Below, one piece after another: positions 1 through 7,025 of a DNA stretch of 18,016 nt. Made by a program: the position numbers and the translations under genes. The stretch covers positions 1-18,016 of the forward strand of contig JAFTYN010000131.1 of assembly GCA_017461465.1 (NCBI GenBank), given 5' to 3'. Position 1 is the stretch's first letter. The number at the start of each line of letters is the position of its first letter. Source of the DNA: Bacilli bacterium. Lineage in GTDB: Bacteria; Bacillota_I; Bacilli_A; RF39; UBA660. The notes under the pieces were generated by a model. It ran no database searches, was not told the origin of the DNA, and saw only the letters and a list, made by a program, of their open reading frames with translations.

Positions 1-128
1 TCACTCGGCATTAAAAAGATATTAAATGCTAATGAAACAATTAACATTCCTCCAATTAGATATAATATTCTTTTTAATCTATCTTTCTTATATATTTCTT
101 TTATTATATTATTATCATTTTTTGACAT
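1..128 (-). CDS. YitT/DUF2179-family membrane protein, N-terminus only (cut by window edge)
   Basis: Only the first 42 codons are inside the window. They read MSKNDNNIIKEIYKKD, a charged cytoplasmic head, followed by a hydrophobic first membrane helix (LYLIGGMLIVSLAFNIFLMP). This helix resembles the start of YitT/DUF2179 proteins, multi-pass membrane proteins of unclear function. The ATG lies one base after the prfB stop codon, and its AGAGG ribosome site lies inside the end of prfB, so the two are co-transcribed and probably translationally coupled. In Bacillus subtilis a gene of this family (yvjA) also follows prfB, which supports the call. The rest of the protein is outside the window, so the family assignment rests on one helix plus context. 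Confidence 0.65.
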   Translation of the reverse strand, partial: MSKNDNNIIKEIYKKDRLKRILYLIGGMLIVSLAFNIFLMPS

Positions 129-129
129 A

Positions 130-1231
130 TTAATTACCTCTAGTTAAATATTCATTTATAAACATATCTAACTCTCCATCTAATACTTTATCAACATTAC
201 TTGTTTCAACATTAGTTCTATGATCTTTTACCATTGAATATGGACACATAATATAACTTCTTATCTGTGATCCAAAGTTAATTGCATCTTCAGTTCCTTT
301 GATTTCTTTCATTTCGTTCGCACGTTTTTCTAGTTCTAATTCATATAATCTATTTTTTAAAACTTCCATAGCTTTTTCTTTATTTTGAATTTGGCTACGT
401 TCATTTTGACAAGTTACTACTATTTTAGTTGGTAGATGCGTTATCCTAACAGCACTATCTGTTGTATTAACTCCTTGTCCACCACATCCACTTGATCTAT
501 ATACATCAACTCTTATATCTTTTTCATCTATTTCAATATTAATATTTGAATTTTCAAAAAGAGGTGATATAGATACAGATGCAAATGAGGTATGCCTTCT
601 AGAATTAGAGTCAAATGGAGATATTCTTATTAATCTATGTACACCTTTTTCAGCTTTTAAATATCCAAAAGCATAACTTCCTCTAACTAGAATGGTTACA
701 CTTTTTATTCCAGCTTCTTCACCAGGCTGCTCATCTATTATTTCATACTTATATCCTTTTTTTTCAAAATATCTTGTATACATACGATATAACATGCTTG
801 CCCAGTCACAAGATTCTGTACCACCAGCACCCGGGTGAATTTCTAATATAGCATTTTCTTTATCATATATACCATTTAAATATATTTTAACTTTTTGTTC
901 TTTTAATCTTTCTTTAATTAATTCTATATTGTTTATGACCAAATCTTTAATTTCTTCATCATTTTCATTTTTTAATAATTCAATCATGTCAATATTATTT
1001 TTTATATCTTCTTTTAACTCTTTAAGAGAATTTAAAGCATTTTGTAATTCATTGAACTCTCCTATTATACTTTCACTTCTTTTTTTATCATTCCAAAAAT
1101 TAGGTTCATTCATCTCCTGTTGTAATTCTCTTATACGATTAACTTTCTTATCAGGTTCAAAGTGACCTCCATAATTCTTCACTTTGAGCTAGATAAGAAT
1201 TGTAAATATTTAATAATTCAGTTAACTCCAT
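130..1231 (-). CDS. prfB: Peptide chain release factor 2, expressed by programmed +1 frameshift
   Basis: Release factor 2 recognises UAA and UGA stop codons on the ribosome and triggers peptide release. The product is 366 residues, close to the E. coli length of 365. The tripeptide SPF at about 204-206 is the RF2 stop-codon reader, and GGQ at about 250-252 is the catalytic motif for ester hydrolysis. The gene starts at ATG 1231 behind a strong AGGAGGG site. The first 24 codons (MELTELLNIYNSYLAQSEEL, then WRSL) run into an in-frame UGA at 1159-1157, and the rest is in the +1 frame, so the gene is one coding region with a shift. It lies downstream of the topA terminator with its own promoter and is followed after one base by a YitT-type gene. 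The identification is secure. Confidence 0.97.
1157..1170 (-). promoter_or_regulatory. Programmed +1 frameshift site of prfB
   Basis: The minus strand reads GGAGG-TCA-CTT-TGA-A. An internal Shine-Dalgarno element (1170-1166) lies three bases before the slippery CTT codon (1162-1160), and the in-frame stop TGA follows at 1159-1157. This is the classic RF2 autoregulatory arrangement: low RF2 makes the ribosome pause at UGA, slip from CUU to UUU and continue with GAA. Spacing and codon identity match the E. coli element, so the site is very likely functional. Confidence 0.96.
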
Positions 1232-1254
1232 ATCTAACCCTCCTATACTATTTA

Positions 1255-1282
1255 ATTATAACATTTTTTTCTTAGTTTCCAA
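1255..1282 (-). promoter_or_regulatory. Promoter of prfB
   Basis: The minus strand shows TTGGAA (1282-1277), a 16-base spacer and TATAAT (1260-1255). The -10 box is preceded by TG at the extended -10 position. It sits between the topA terminator and the prfB ribosome site, so prfB can be transcribed independently of topA. Confidence 0.7.
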
Positions 1283-1284
1283 AG

Positions 1285-1311
1285 AAAAAAGCGATTATTT
1301 TTGATAATCGC
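1285..1311 (-). terminator. Intrinsic terminator of topA
   Basis: On the minus strand GCGATTAT, a five-base loop and ATAATCGC form a perfect 8-bp stem followed by six T residues. The stem is made of the last topA codons, and the TAA stop codon (1297-1295) is inside the right arm. Confidence 0.9.
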
Positions 1312-3325
1312 ATTCACTACATTTTATTATGCCATTTTTCTTAGTAAGCATTTTATTACATTCAGGGCAAAGTTCCCCTGTTGGCATATCCCAGTAAGCG
1401 GTTTTACATTTTGGATAGTTGTTACATCCGTAGAAAATTTTTCCTCGTTTACTCTTCTTTTCTACTAAATGACCTTCTTCACAATTTGGACATTTGCATA
1501 TTTCTAATACTTCTTTTTCTTCAGTTTTTATATATTTACACTCTGGATAATTAGAACATGCTACGAACTCACCATATCTACCTTTTCTAATTACTAAAGG
1601 ATGGCCACAATTAGGACAATCTTCTCCAACTTTTTCTGCTTCTTTTTTAGGTAATTTATCAAAAGCCTCTTTAACTGATGGTTCAAATTCTTTATAAAAC
1701 TCATCTAATACTTGATACCAAATTTTATCTCCTTCTGCTATTTTATCTAAATCTGTTTCCATATTAGCAGTATATTCTACATTTATTAAATGACTAAATG
1801 CTTCTTGTAGTTTATCTGTCACTTCAATTCCTGTAGAAGTTGGTACGAACTTTTTATCTTCTAAAGTTACATACCCTCTTTCTTTAATAACTGTCATTGT
1901 TTGAGCATATGTACTAGGTCTACCAATACCAAGTTCTTCCATTTCTTTTATTAATTTAGCTTCTGTATATCTAGCAGGTGGTTTAGTAAAATGTTGTTCT
2001 TTTTCTATATCATTAGATACTATAATATCTGTTTTGTAAGTTTCAAATGGTGGTAATATTGTATCTTTAGTATCTTCATATTCATTATAAACTTTTAAGT
2101 ACCCATCAAATGTTATAATTTGTCCAGTCGCTTTAAATTGATAATTGTTATTATCAAGTATAACTGTTGTATTTAATGTTTTAGCATCTTTCATTAATGA
2201 TGCTAAAGCACGATAGTAAATCATTTTATATAGTTTATACTCATCTGTAGATAAATAATTTTTAATAGATTCTGGAGTTCTATTAATATCTGTAGGTCTA
2301 ATACCTTCGTGGGCATCTTGAACATTGTCTTTTTTCTTAGCCTGTTTTACAACGCCAATATAATCTTCACCAAATTTACCTTTAATAAATCCATATGTAT
2401 TTTTAATAAATTCATCAGATAATCTTGTTGAATCTGTACGCATATATGTAATTAAACCAACAGTTTCTGTTCCAACATCAATACCTTCATATAGTTTTTG
2501 TGCTACACTCATTGTTTTTTTAGCATTCATATTTAATTTACTAGAAGCATCTTGTTGCATTGTACTTGTTGTGTAAACTAATTTCGATTTCTTAACTTTT
2601 TCTTTTTTATCTACACTTTCAATTTTAAAAGCATTTGAAAGTTTATCTAATATTTCATTAGCATCTGCTTCATTTTCTACTTTTATATCCTTATGATTAT
2701 AATTAAATAATTCAGCGTCAAAATCATTAAATTTAGCAGTTATAGTCCAATATTCTTCAGCATTAAATGCTTCAATTTCTCTTTCCCTATCAACTACTAG
2801 TTTTAAAGCTACACTTTGAACTCTACCTGCAGAACTACCAGCTGTTTTTGACTGAATTAACTTACTTAATCTAAAGCCAATAATACGATCTAATATTCTT
2901 CTTGTTTCTTGACTATTAACTAAATTAGTATCTATTTTTCTTGAACGATTAAATGCATCTAAAACAGCATTTTTTGTTATTTCGTTAAATACAACACGTT
3001 CATAATTATTTTCTTTCAATCCTAAAGCATCATATAAATGCCAAGATATTGCCTCTCCTTCACGGTCTGGATCGGTAGCAAGATATACAAAGTCAGCTTT
3101 TTTAGCTTCTTTCTTTAGATCATCAATAACCTTCTTCTTTCCTTTTATAGTAACATAATCAGGCTTAAAATTATTATCGACATCTACACCAAAACCATAT
3201 TTTCCTTTAGTAGATAAATCTCTAATGTGTCCTACTGAAGCTACTACTTTATAATCTTTACCTAAATAATTGCCTATTGGCCCTGTTTTATGTGGTGATT
3301 CCACAATTACTAAGTTTTTTGGCAT
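1295..3325 (-). CDS. topA: DNA topoisomerase I (type IA) with three C-terminal zinc ribbons
   Basis: This enzyme relaxes negative supercoils by cutting and resealing one DNA strand. The 676-residue protein has the TOPRIM domain at the N-terminus with the acidic triad site DPDRE (D85, D87, E89). The catalytic tyrosine is Y294 in LITYMRTDST. The core contains the typical STMQQDAS and GIGRPSTYA segments. The C-terminus holds three Cys4 zinc ribbons (C570/573/590/596, then C612/615/634/640, then C653/656/669/672). The start is ATG 3325 with AAAGGAAG upstream and a near-consensus promoter. One oddity is that the nucleotide-binding motif reads VESPHKTGPI instead of the usual VESPAKAKTI, with K13 kept. 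The gene ends in its own terminator. Confidence 0.97.
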   Translation of the reverse strand: MPKNLVIVESPHKTGPIGNYLGKDYKVVASVGHIRDLSTKGKYGFGVDVDNNFKPDYVTIKGKKKVIDDLKKEAKKADFVYLATDPDREGEAISWHLYDALGLKENNYERVVFNEITKNAVLDAFNRSRKIDTNLVNSQETRRILDRIIGFRLSKLIQSKTAGSSAGRVQSVALKLVVDREREIEAFNAEEYWTITAKFNDFDAELFNYNHKDIKVENEADANEILDKLSNAFKIESVDKKEKVKKSKLVYTTSTMQQDASSKLNMNAKKTMSVAQKLYEGIDVGTETVGLITYMRTDSTRLSDEFIKNTYGFIKGKFGEDYIGVVKQAKKKDNVQDAHEGIRPTDINRTPESIKNYLSTDEYKLYKMIYYRALASLMKDAKTLNTTVILDNNNYQFKATGQIITFDGYLKVYNEYEDTKDTILPPFETYKTDIIVSNDIEKEQHFTKPPARYTEAKLIKEMEELGIGRPSTYAQTMTVIKERGYVTLEDKKFVPTSTGIEVTDKLQEAFSHLINVEYTANMETDLDKIAEGDKIWYQVLDEFYKEFEPSVKEAFDKLPKKEAEKVGEDCPNCGHPLVIRKGRYGEFVACSNYPECKYIKTEEKEVLEICKCPNCEEGHLVEKKSKRGKIFYGCNNYPKCKTAYWDMPTGELCPECNKMLTKKNGIIKCSECDYQK

Positions 3326-3347
3326 AATCCACTTCCTTTGCTATTTA

Positions 3348-3376
3348 TTTATACACTATATTTATTTTTATGTCAA
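3348..3376 (-). promoter_or_regulatory. Promoter of topA
   Basis: The minus strand shows TTGACA (3376-3371), a 17-base spacer and TATAAA (3353-3348), a near-perfect vegetative sigma-A promoter. It lies about 20 bases upstream of the topA start. The remaining intergenic DNA up to 3505 is AT-rich, and I see no terminator for the upstream gene in it. Confidence 0.85.
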
Positions 3377-3505
3377 TCTTATCCTACAAATATTATATTT
3401 AACATTTTTGTCATTTCCTTTTCAAAAATGATTAGATTATTTATTTACATTTTTACATATCTATCTATCAATTATATTACTAAATTCGTTAAAAACATTT
3501 GAATT

Positions 3506-4357
3506 CTAAGTATAGAACACTTCTAAATTTTCTTCTAAATTTACAAACTCATTTTTTATTATTAAATTTATATATTTTATATTATATTTCCTTTTTATAT
3601 ATTCATCTAGCATATTATCAAAGATGCACATATCGCTTGATATTAGAATAATACCATCTATATTATTTTTTAGCATCTCTATTACTCCCAAAGATTCTTT
3701 AATATATTTTGATTCAGTTTTTATAGAAATATTCTTACTATATAATTTAACTTTTTCTCTATCAAATTTGTCACACAATATCAAATTATAATTACTATTT
3801 AATTTCGATTTAATTCTATTCATTATTTTTTCATCAACAATATTATATGAATGCCCTAATATAAGTATTTTTTTCCCTTCTTCATATATAATATTATTAT
3901 TGTCTATTATTTCCTTTTTTCTTTCTTTAGCTATTTTAATTCTTGCATTAAAATAAGCCTTTTTTAATTCTTTTTTGTCTATATTAAATCTACTAAAAAC
4001 TTTTATTAGTTCTTTATATAAGGTTCTCATGTTTTTATTATCTATAACTATATTTAAAACATTATTGTCATATGTATTATTTATTAAATCATATGACGCA
4101 AAAAAATTAGAGCATCCTCGCTCCTTCGTAGCAATGCTATCAAACTTTATATTTATTATATAATTGCATATATCTTTTAAACCATTTATGTTAGCTAAAA
4201 ATTCATTTAGTTGATAGCAAATATTTTTTTTATACTCAATTATCTCATTTTTAAGTACAATTACTTCAAAATTTAATACTTCTAAAAATTTTTTAATTAT
4301 CTTTCCTTCTTCATAACAAAGGAAAAGATTAGGGATTCCTATTTTATATTTTTCCAC
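3506..4357 (-). CDS. Divergent COG3580/DUF2229 protein (acyl-CoA dehydratase activase-related)
   Basis: The 283-residue protein follows the plan of the COG3580/DUF2229 family, whose members are related to components of 2-hydroxyacyl-CoA dehydratase activation; the role of stand-alone members is not settled. Matching landmarks are KIGIPNLFLCYEEG at the N-terminus, a cysteine (C47) where the family has its EACYP site, a second cysteine (C82, RGCSNF) in place of the CPKF site, ILGHSYNI at 166-173, and IDGIILISSDMC near 233-244. The C-terminal NLEENLEVF echoes the family's TRLEAF. It is shorter and more diverged than usual family members and very AT-rich. The start is GTG 4357 behind AGGTGA. It is divergent from the FemX-like gene 95 bases away. 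The family assignment is from motif memory, not a search. Confidence 0.65.
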   Translation of the reverse strand: MEKYKIGIPNLFLCYEEGKIIKKFLEVLNFEVIVLKNEIIEYKKNICYQLNEFLANINGLKDICNYIINIKFDSIATKERGCSNFFASYDLINNTYDNNVLNIVIDNKNMRTLYKELIKVFSRFNIDKKELKKAYFNARIKIAKERKKEIIDNNNIIYEEGKKILILGHSYNIVDEKIMNRIKSKLNSNYNLILCDKFDREKVKLYSKNISIKTESKYIKESLGVIEMLKNNIDGIILISSDMCIFDNMLDEYIKRKYNIKYINLIIKNEFVNLEENLEVFYT

Positions 4358-4384
4358 AATATCACCTAATAAAATATATGCTCT

Positions 4385-4418
4385 TTGACTTTATTATATA
4401 TCCATTTTTTGATATAAT
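4385..4418 (+). promoter_or_regulatory. Promoter of the FemX-like gene (extended -10)
   Basis: TGATATAAT at 4410-4418 is a consensus extended -10 (TG, one base, TATAAT). A TTGACT at 4385-4390 is present, but the 22-base spacing is too long for a normal -35, so the extended -10 probably carries the activity. The ribosome site AAGGAG lies just before the ATG at 4453. Confidence 0.7.
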
Positions 4419-4452
4419 TATATAAGGTATATGTTTATTAAGGAGAGAAATT

Positions 4453-5688
4453 ATGGAGATAAGAGAAATTAATGAAGAAGAATACAGAAAATTTATAAGT
4501 ACATATCAGTTTAATTCTATATATCAAACTGTTGAATATGCATCTACAATGAAAAAACAAGGATATAATTATCTTTTTTTAGGAGCATATGAAAACTATG
4601 ATATTGTTGGAGCTTCATTACTTTTAATTGAAAAAATAAAAGGATATAATTACGCTTATGCTCCAAGAGGTTTTTTAATTGATTATACTAATAAAGAATT
4701 ACTTACTAATTTTACTAGAGAGGTTAAAAAGTTTCTAGCTAAAAAGGATATAGTTGCAGTTAAACTATCTCCTATTATTGTTAGAAATATTATTGATTCT
4801 AAGAAAAAAGTAATTGGTACTAATCCTAAGTTTGATGAAATATATAAAAATTTAAAAGATTTAGGATATTATCACTATGGGTTTAATTCTGGTTTTGAAG
4901 CTTATAAGCCTAGATTTGAAGCTATGTTAGATATTTCTAAAGATTATAGAATATTATTCAAAAATATCAAAAAAGAGTTTAAAACAAAAATTAGATCTGC
5001 CGAAAGACAAGGTATCAAAATATTTAGAGCCAATTCTAATGAATTAAATCTATTATATGAAGAAACTAAAGATAAATATCCAAGAGATATTGAATATTTT
5101 CAAGACTCATATAAATATTTTAATGAACATGATAAAATGGATTTTTATTATGCTAAATTAGATACTTCACATTATTTAAAATTAATTCAAAAAAAATATA
5201 GAGAACAAGAAGCTTTATGTTCTGAAATAAATAATAGTGTTATCACAAATAAAAATAATTCAAATAAATTATTATCAAGAAAAATAGATGCTGATAGAGA
5301 ATTATCTACATATAGAGCAAGATTAATTATGGCGACAGACATGCTTAAAGATTATCCTGACGGAGTTGTTTTAGCTTCTGTATTAATAGCTAAAAATAGA
5401 GGCGAAATATTCCTATATATGGACGGAATGAATCCTAAATATCGTAATTTCAGTGCTAAGCATTTAATACTTTGGAAAGTAATTGAAAAATATTCAAAAT
5501 TAGGATTTAAGAGATTTAATTTAGGTGGAATGCCAGATCCAAGGGTTGATAATCCAAAATTAAATGGATTAGTAACTTTTAAAAATAATTTTGGCTCTAG
5601 CACAATTGAATATCTTGGAGATTTAGAATTAGTTACACATAATATAAAATATTCAATGTATAGACAAGCAAAAAAAGGATTAAAATAA
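4453..5688 (+). CDS. FemX/FemAB-family peptidoglycan interpeptide-bridge aminoacyltransferase
   Basis: FemABX enzymes transfer amino acids from aminoacyl-tRNA to the stem peptide of lipid II or its derivatives at the inner face of the membrane, building the cross-bridge of the cell wall. The 411-residue protein has the paired GNAT-like plan: SIYQTVEYASTMKKQGY (22-38) and APRGF (70-74) in the first half, then LFKNIKKEFKTKIRSAERQG (168-187). An alpha-helical arm at about 238-300 resembles the coiled-coil arm of FemA. The last part carries LYMDGMNPKYRNFSAKHLILW and RFNLGGMPD, typical of the second domain. The added residue (Gly, Ala, Ser or other) cannot be read from sequence. It is monocistronic, with its own promoter and terminator, and is the only plus-strand gene here. 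It shows the organism makes cross-linked peptidoglycan. Confidence 0.88.
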   Translation: MEIREINEEEYRKFISTYQFNSIYQTVEYASTMKKQGYNYLFLGAYENYDIVGASLLLIEKIKGYNYAYAPRGFLIDYTNKELLTNFTREVKKFLAKKDIVAVKLSPIIVRNIIDSKKKVIGTNPKFDEIYKNLKDLGYYHYGFNSGFEAYKPRFEAMLDISKDYRILFKNIKKEFKTKIRSAERQGIKIFRANSNELNLLYEETKDKYPRDIEYFQDSYKYFNEHDKMDFYYAKLDTSHYLKLIQKKYREQEALCSEINNSVITNKNNSNKLLSRKIDADRELSTYRARLIMATDMLKDYPDGVVLASVLIAKNRGEIFLYMDGMNPKYRNFSAKHLILWKVIEKYSKLGFKRFNLGGMPDPRVDNPKLNGLVTFKNNFGSSTIEYLGDLELVTHNIKYSMYRQAKKGLK

Positions 5689-5698
5689 TCCTTTTTTT
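5671..5698 (+). terminator. Intrinsic terminator of the FemX-like gene
   Basis: AAAAAAGGATTA, loop AAA and TAATCCTTTTTT form a 12-bp stem ending in a T run. The stop codon TAA (5686-5688) is the first triplet of the right arm, so the final KKGLK codons build the left arm. Confidence 0.88.
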
Positions 5699-5706
5699 AT
5701 ATTAAT

Positions 5707-5740
5707 TAAAAGAAAAAGAGTATTGTAATCAATACTCTTT
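5707..5740 (-). terminator. Intrinsic terminator of the str operon (after tuf)
   Basis: On the minus strand AAAGAGTATTG, loop ATTA and CAATACTCTTT give a perfect 11-bp stem followed by TTCTTTT. It lies 15 bases after the tuf stop and faces the FemX terminator, so the convergent genes are insulated from each other. Confidence 0.9.
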
Positions 5741-5755
5741 ATTTGTTAATCAAAA

Positions 5756-6940
5756 TTATTTAATAATTTCTGAAATGTTACCAGAACCAACTGTTCTACC
5801 ACCTTCACGAATTGAGAACTTAGTTCCATTTTCGATAGCGATTGGAGCAATTAATTCAACTGTCATTTCGATATTATCTCCTGGCATAACCATTTCAACA
5901 CCTGCAGGTAACTCAATAACACCAGTTACGTCTGTAGTTCTGAAATAGAATTGTGGACGATAATTTGAGAAGAATGGAGTATGACGTCCGCCTTCTTCTT
6001 TGCTTAATACGTATACTTGAGCTTTGAATTTAGTATGTGGAGTAACTGTTCCTGGTTTAGCAAGAACTTGTCCTCTTTCAACTTCTTCACGAGCAACACC
6101 ACGTAATAATACACCAGCGTTATCTCCAGCTTCAGCATAATCTAATTGTTTACGGAACATTTCGATACCTGTAACAACTGATTTTTTAGTTTCTTTAAGA
6201 CCAACGATTTCAACTTCATCGTTAAGTTTTAATTGACCTCTTTCAACACGACCTGTAACAACAGTTCCACGTCCTGTAATTGTAAATACGTCTTCGATTG
6301 GCATTAAGAATGGTTTGTCTAAATCATGAACTGGAGTTTCAATCCATGTATCAACAGCATCCATTAATTCGTCAATCTTAGCTCCCCAAGTAGCATCTCC
6401 TTCAAGAGCTTTAAGAGCAGAACCACGAATGATTGGAGTGTTATCTCCATCAAATCCGTATTCAGATAATAATTCACGGATTTCCATTTCTACTAAGTCT
6501 AATAATTCTTCATCGTCAACCATATCACATTTGTTCATGAATACTACCATACGAGGTACACCAACTTGACGTGATAATAAGATGTGTTCACGAGTTTGAG
6601 CCATTGGACCATCAGTTGCAGCTATAACTAAGATAGCTCCATCCATTTGAGCAGCACCAGTGATCAAGTTTTTAACATAGTCAGCATGCCCTGGACAGTC
6701 AACGTGTGCATAGTGTCTTGTTTCTGTGTTATATTCGATATGAGCAGTATTAATAGTAATACCACGTTCTCTTTCTTCTGGAGCTTTATCGATATTAGCG
6801 AAATCTACTTTTTGGTTACCATTTTTCCCAGCTAAGTGAGCTGAAATAGCAGCAGTTAAAGTAGTTTTACCATGGTCAACGTGGCCAATTGTACCAATGT
6901 TAACATGGGTTTTTGAACGGTCAAATTTTTCTTTTGCCAT
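5756..6940 (-). CDS. tuf: Translation elongation factor Tu
   Basis: EF-Tu is the GTPase that delivers aminoacyl-tRNA to the ribosomal A site. The 394-residue protein has the full set of G motifs: GHVDHGKT, DCPGH, NKCD and the switch-I GITINTAHIEY, followed by the two beta-barrel domains (GRGTVVTGRVERG; GRHTPFFSNYRPQFYFRTTDVTG). The start is ATG 6940 behind GAGGAGG. It is the last gene of the str operon, 85 bases after fusA. That gap holds a hairpin and a candidate internal promoter, which would fit the need for extra EF-Tu. Codons are biased as in highly expressed genes (CGT arginine). Nothing is missing. Confidence 0.99.
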   Translation of the reverse strand: MAKEKFDRSKTHVNIGTIGHVDHGKTTLTAAISAHLAGKNGNQKVDFANIDKAPEERERGITINTAHIEYNTETRHYAHVDCPGHADYVKNLITGAAQMDGAILVIAATDGPMAQTREHILLSRQVGVPRMVVFMNKCDMVDDEELLDLVEMEIRELLSEYGFDGDNTPIIRGSALKALEGDATWGAKIDELMDAVDTWIETPVHDLDKPFLMPIEDVFTITGRGTVVTGRVERGQLKLNDEVEIVGLKETKKSVVTGIEMFRKQLDYAEAGDNAGVLLRGVAREEVERGQVLAKPGTVTPHTKFKAQVYVLSKEEGGRHTPFFSNYRPQFYFRTTDVTGVIELPAGVEMVMPGDNIEMTVELIAPIAIENGTKFSIREGGRTVGSGNISEIIK

Positions 6941-6973
6941 TTTAAATTCCTCCTCTTTTTGATTACATAATAT

Positions 6974-7002
6974 ATTTTATAATAATACTTGGTATTTTTC
7001 AA
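6974..7002 (-). promoter_or_regulatory. Candidate internal promoter of tuf
   Basis: In the 85-base fusA-tuf gap the minus strand has TTGAAA (7002-6997), a 17-base spacer and TAAAAT (6979-6974). An 8-bp hairpin (AATACTTG/CAAGTATT, 6984-7007) overlaps the -35 and spacer. A separate tuf promoter is plausible but unproven in such AT-rich DNA. Confidence 0.45.
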
Positions 7003-7025
7003 GTATTTTATAACTTAATTAATAA

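Noticed and set aside
929..1165. Plus-strand reading frame of 78 residues
   Set aside because: It is antisense to prfB, of low complexity (Ser/Phe/Leu), with no ribosome site or family resemblance.
4358..4452. Promoter for the COG3580-like gene in the divergent gap
   Set aside because: Several TATA-like words exist on the minus strand but none has a convincing -35 or extended -10, so no feature is given.
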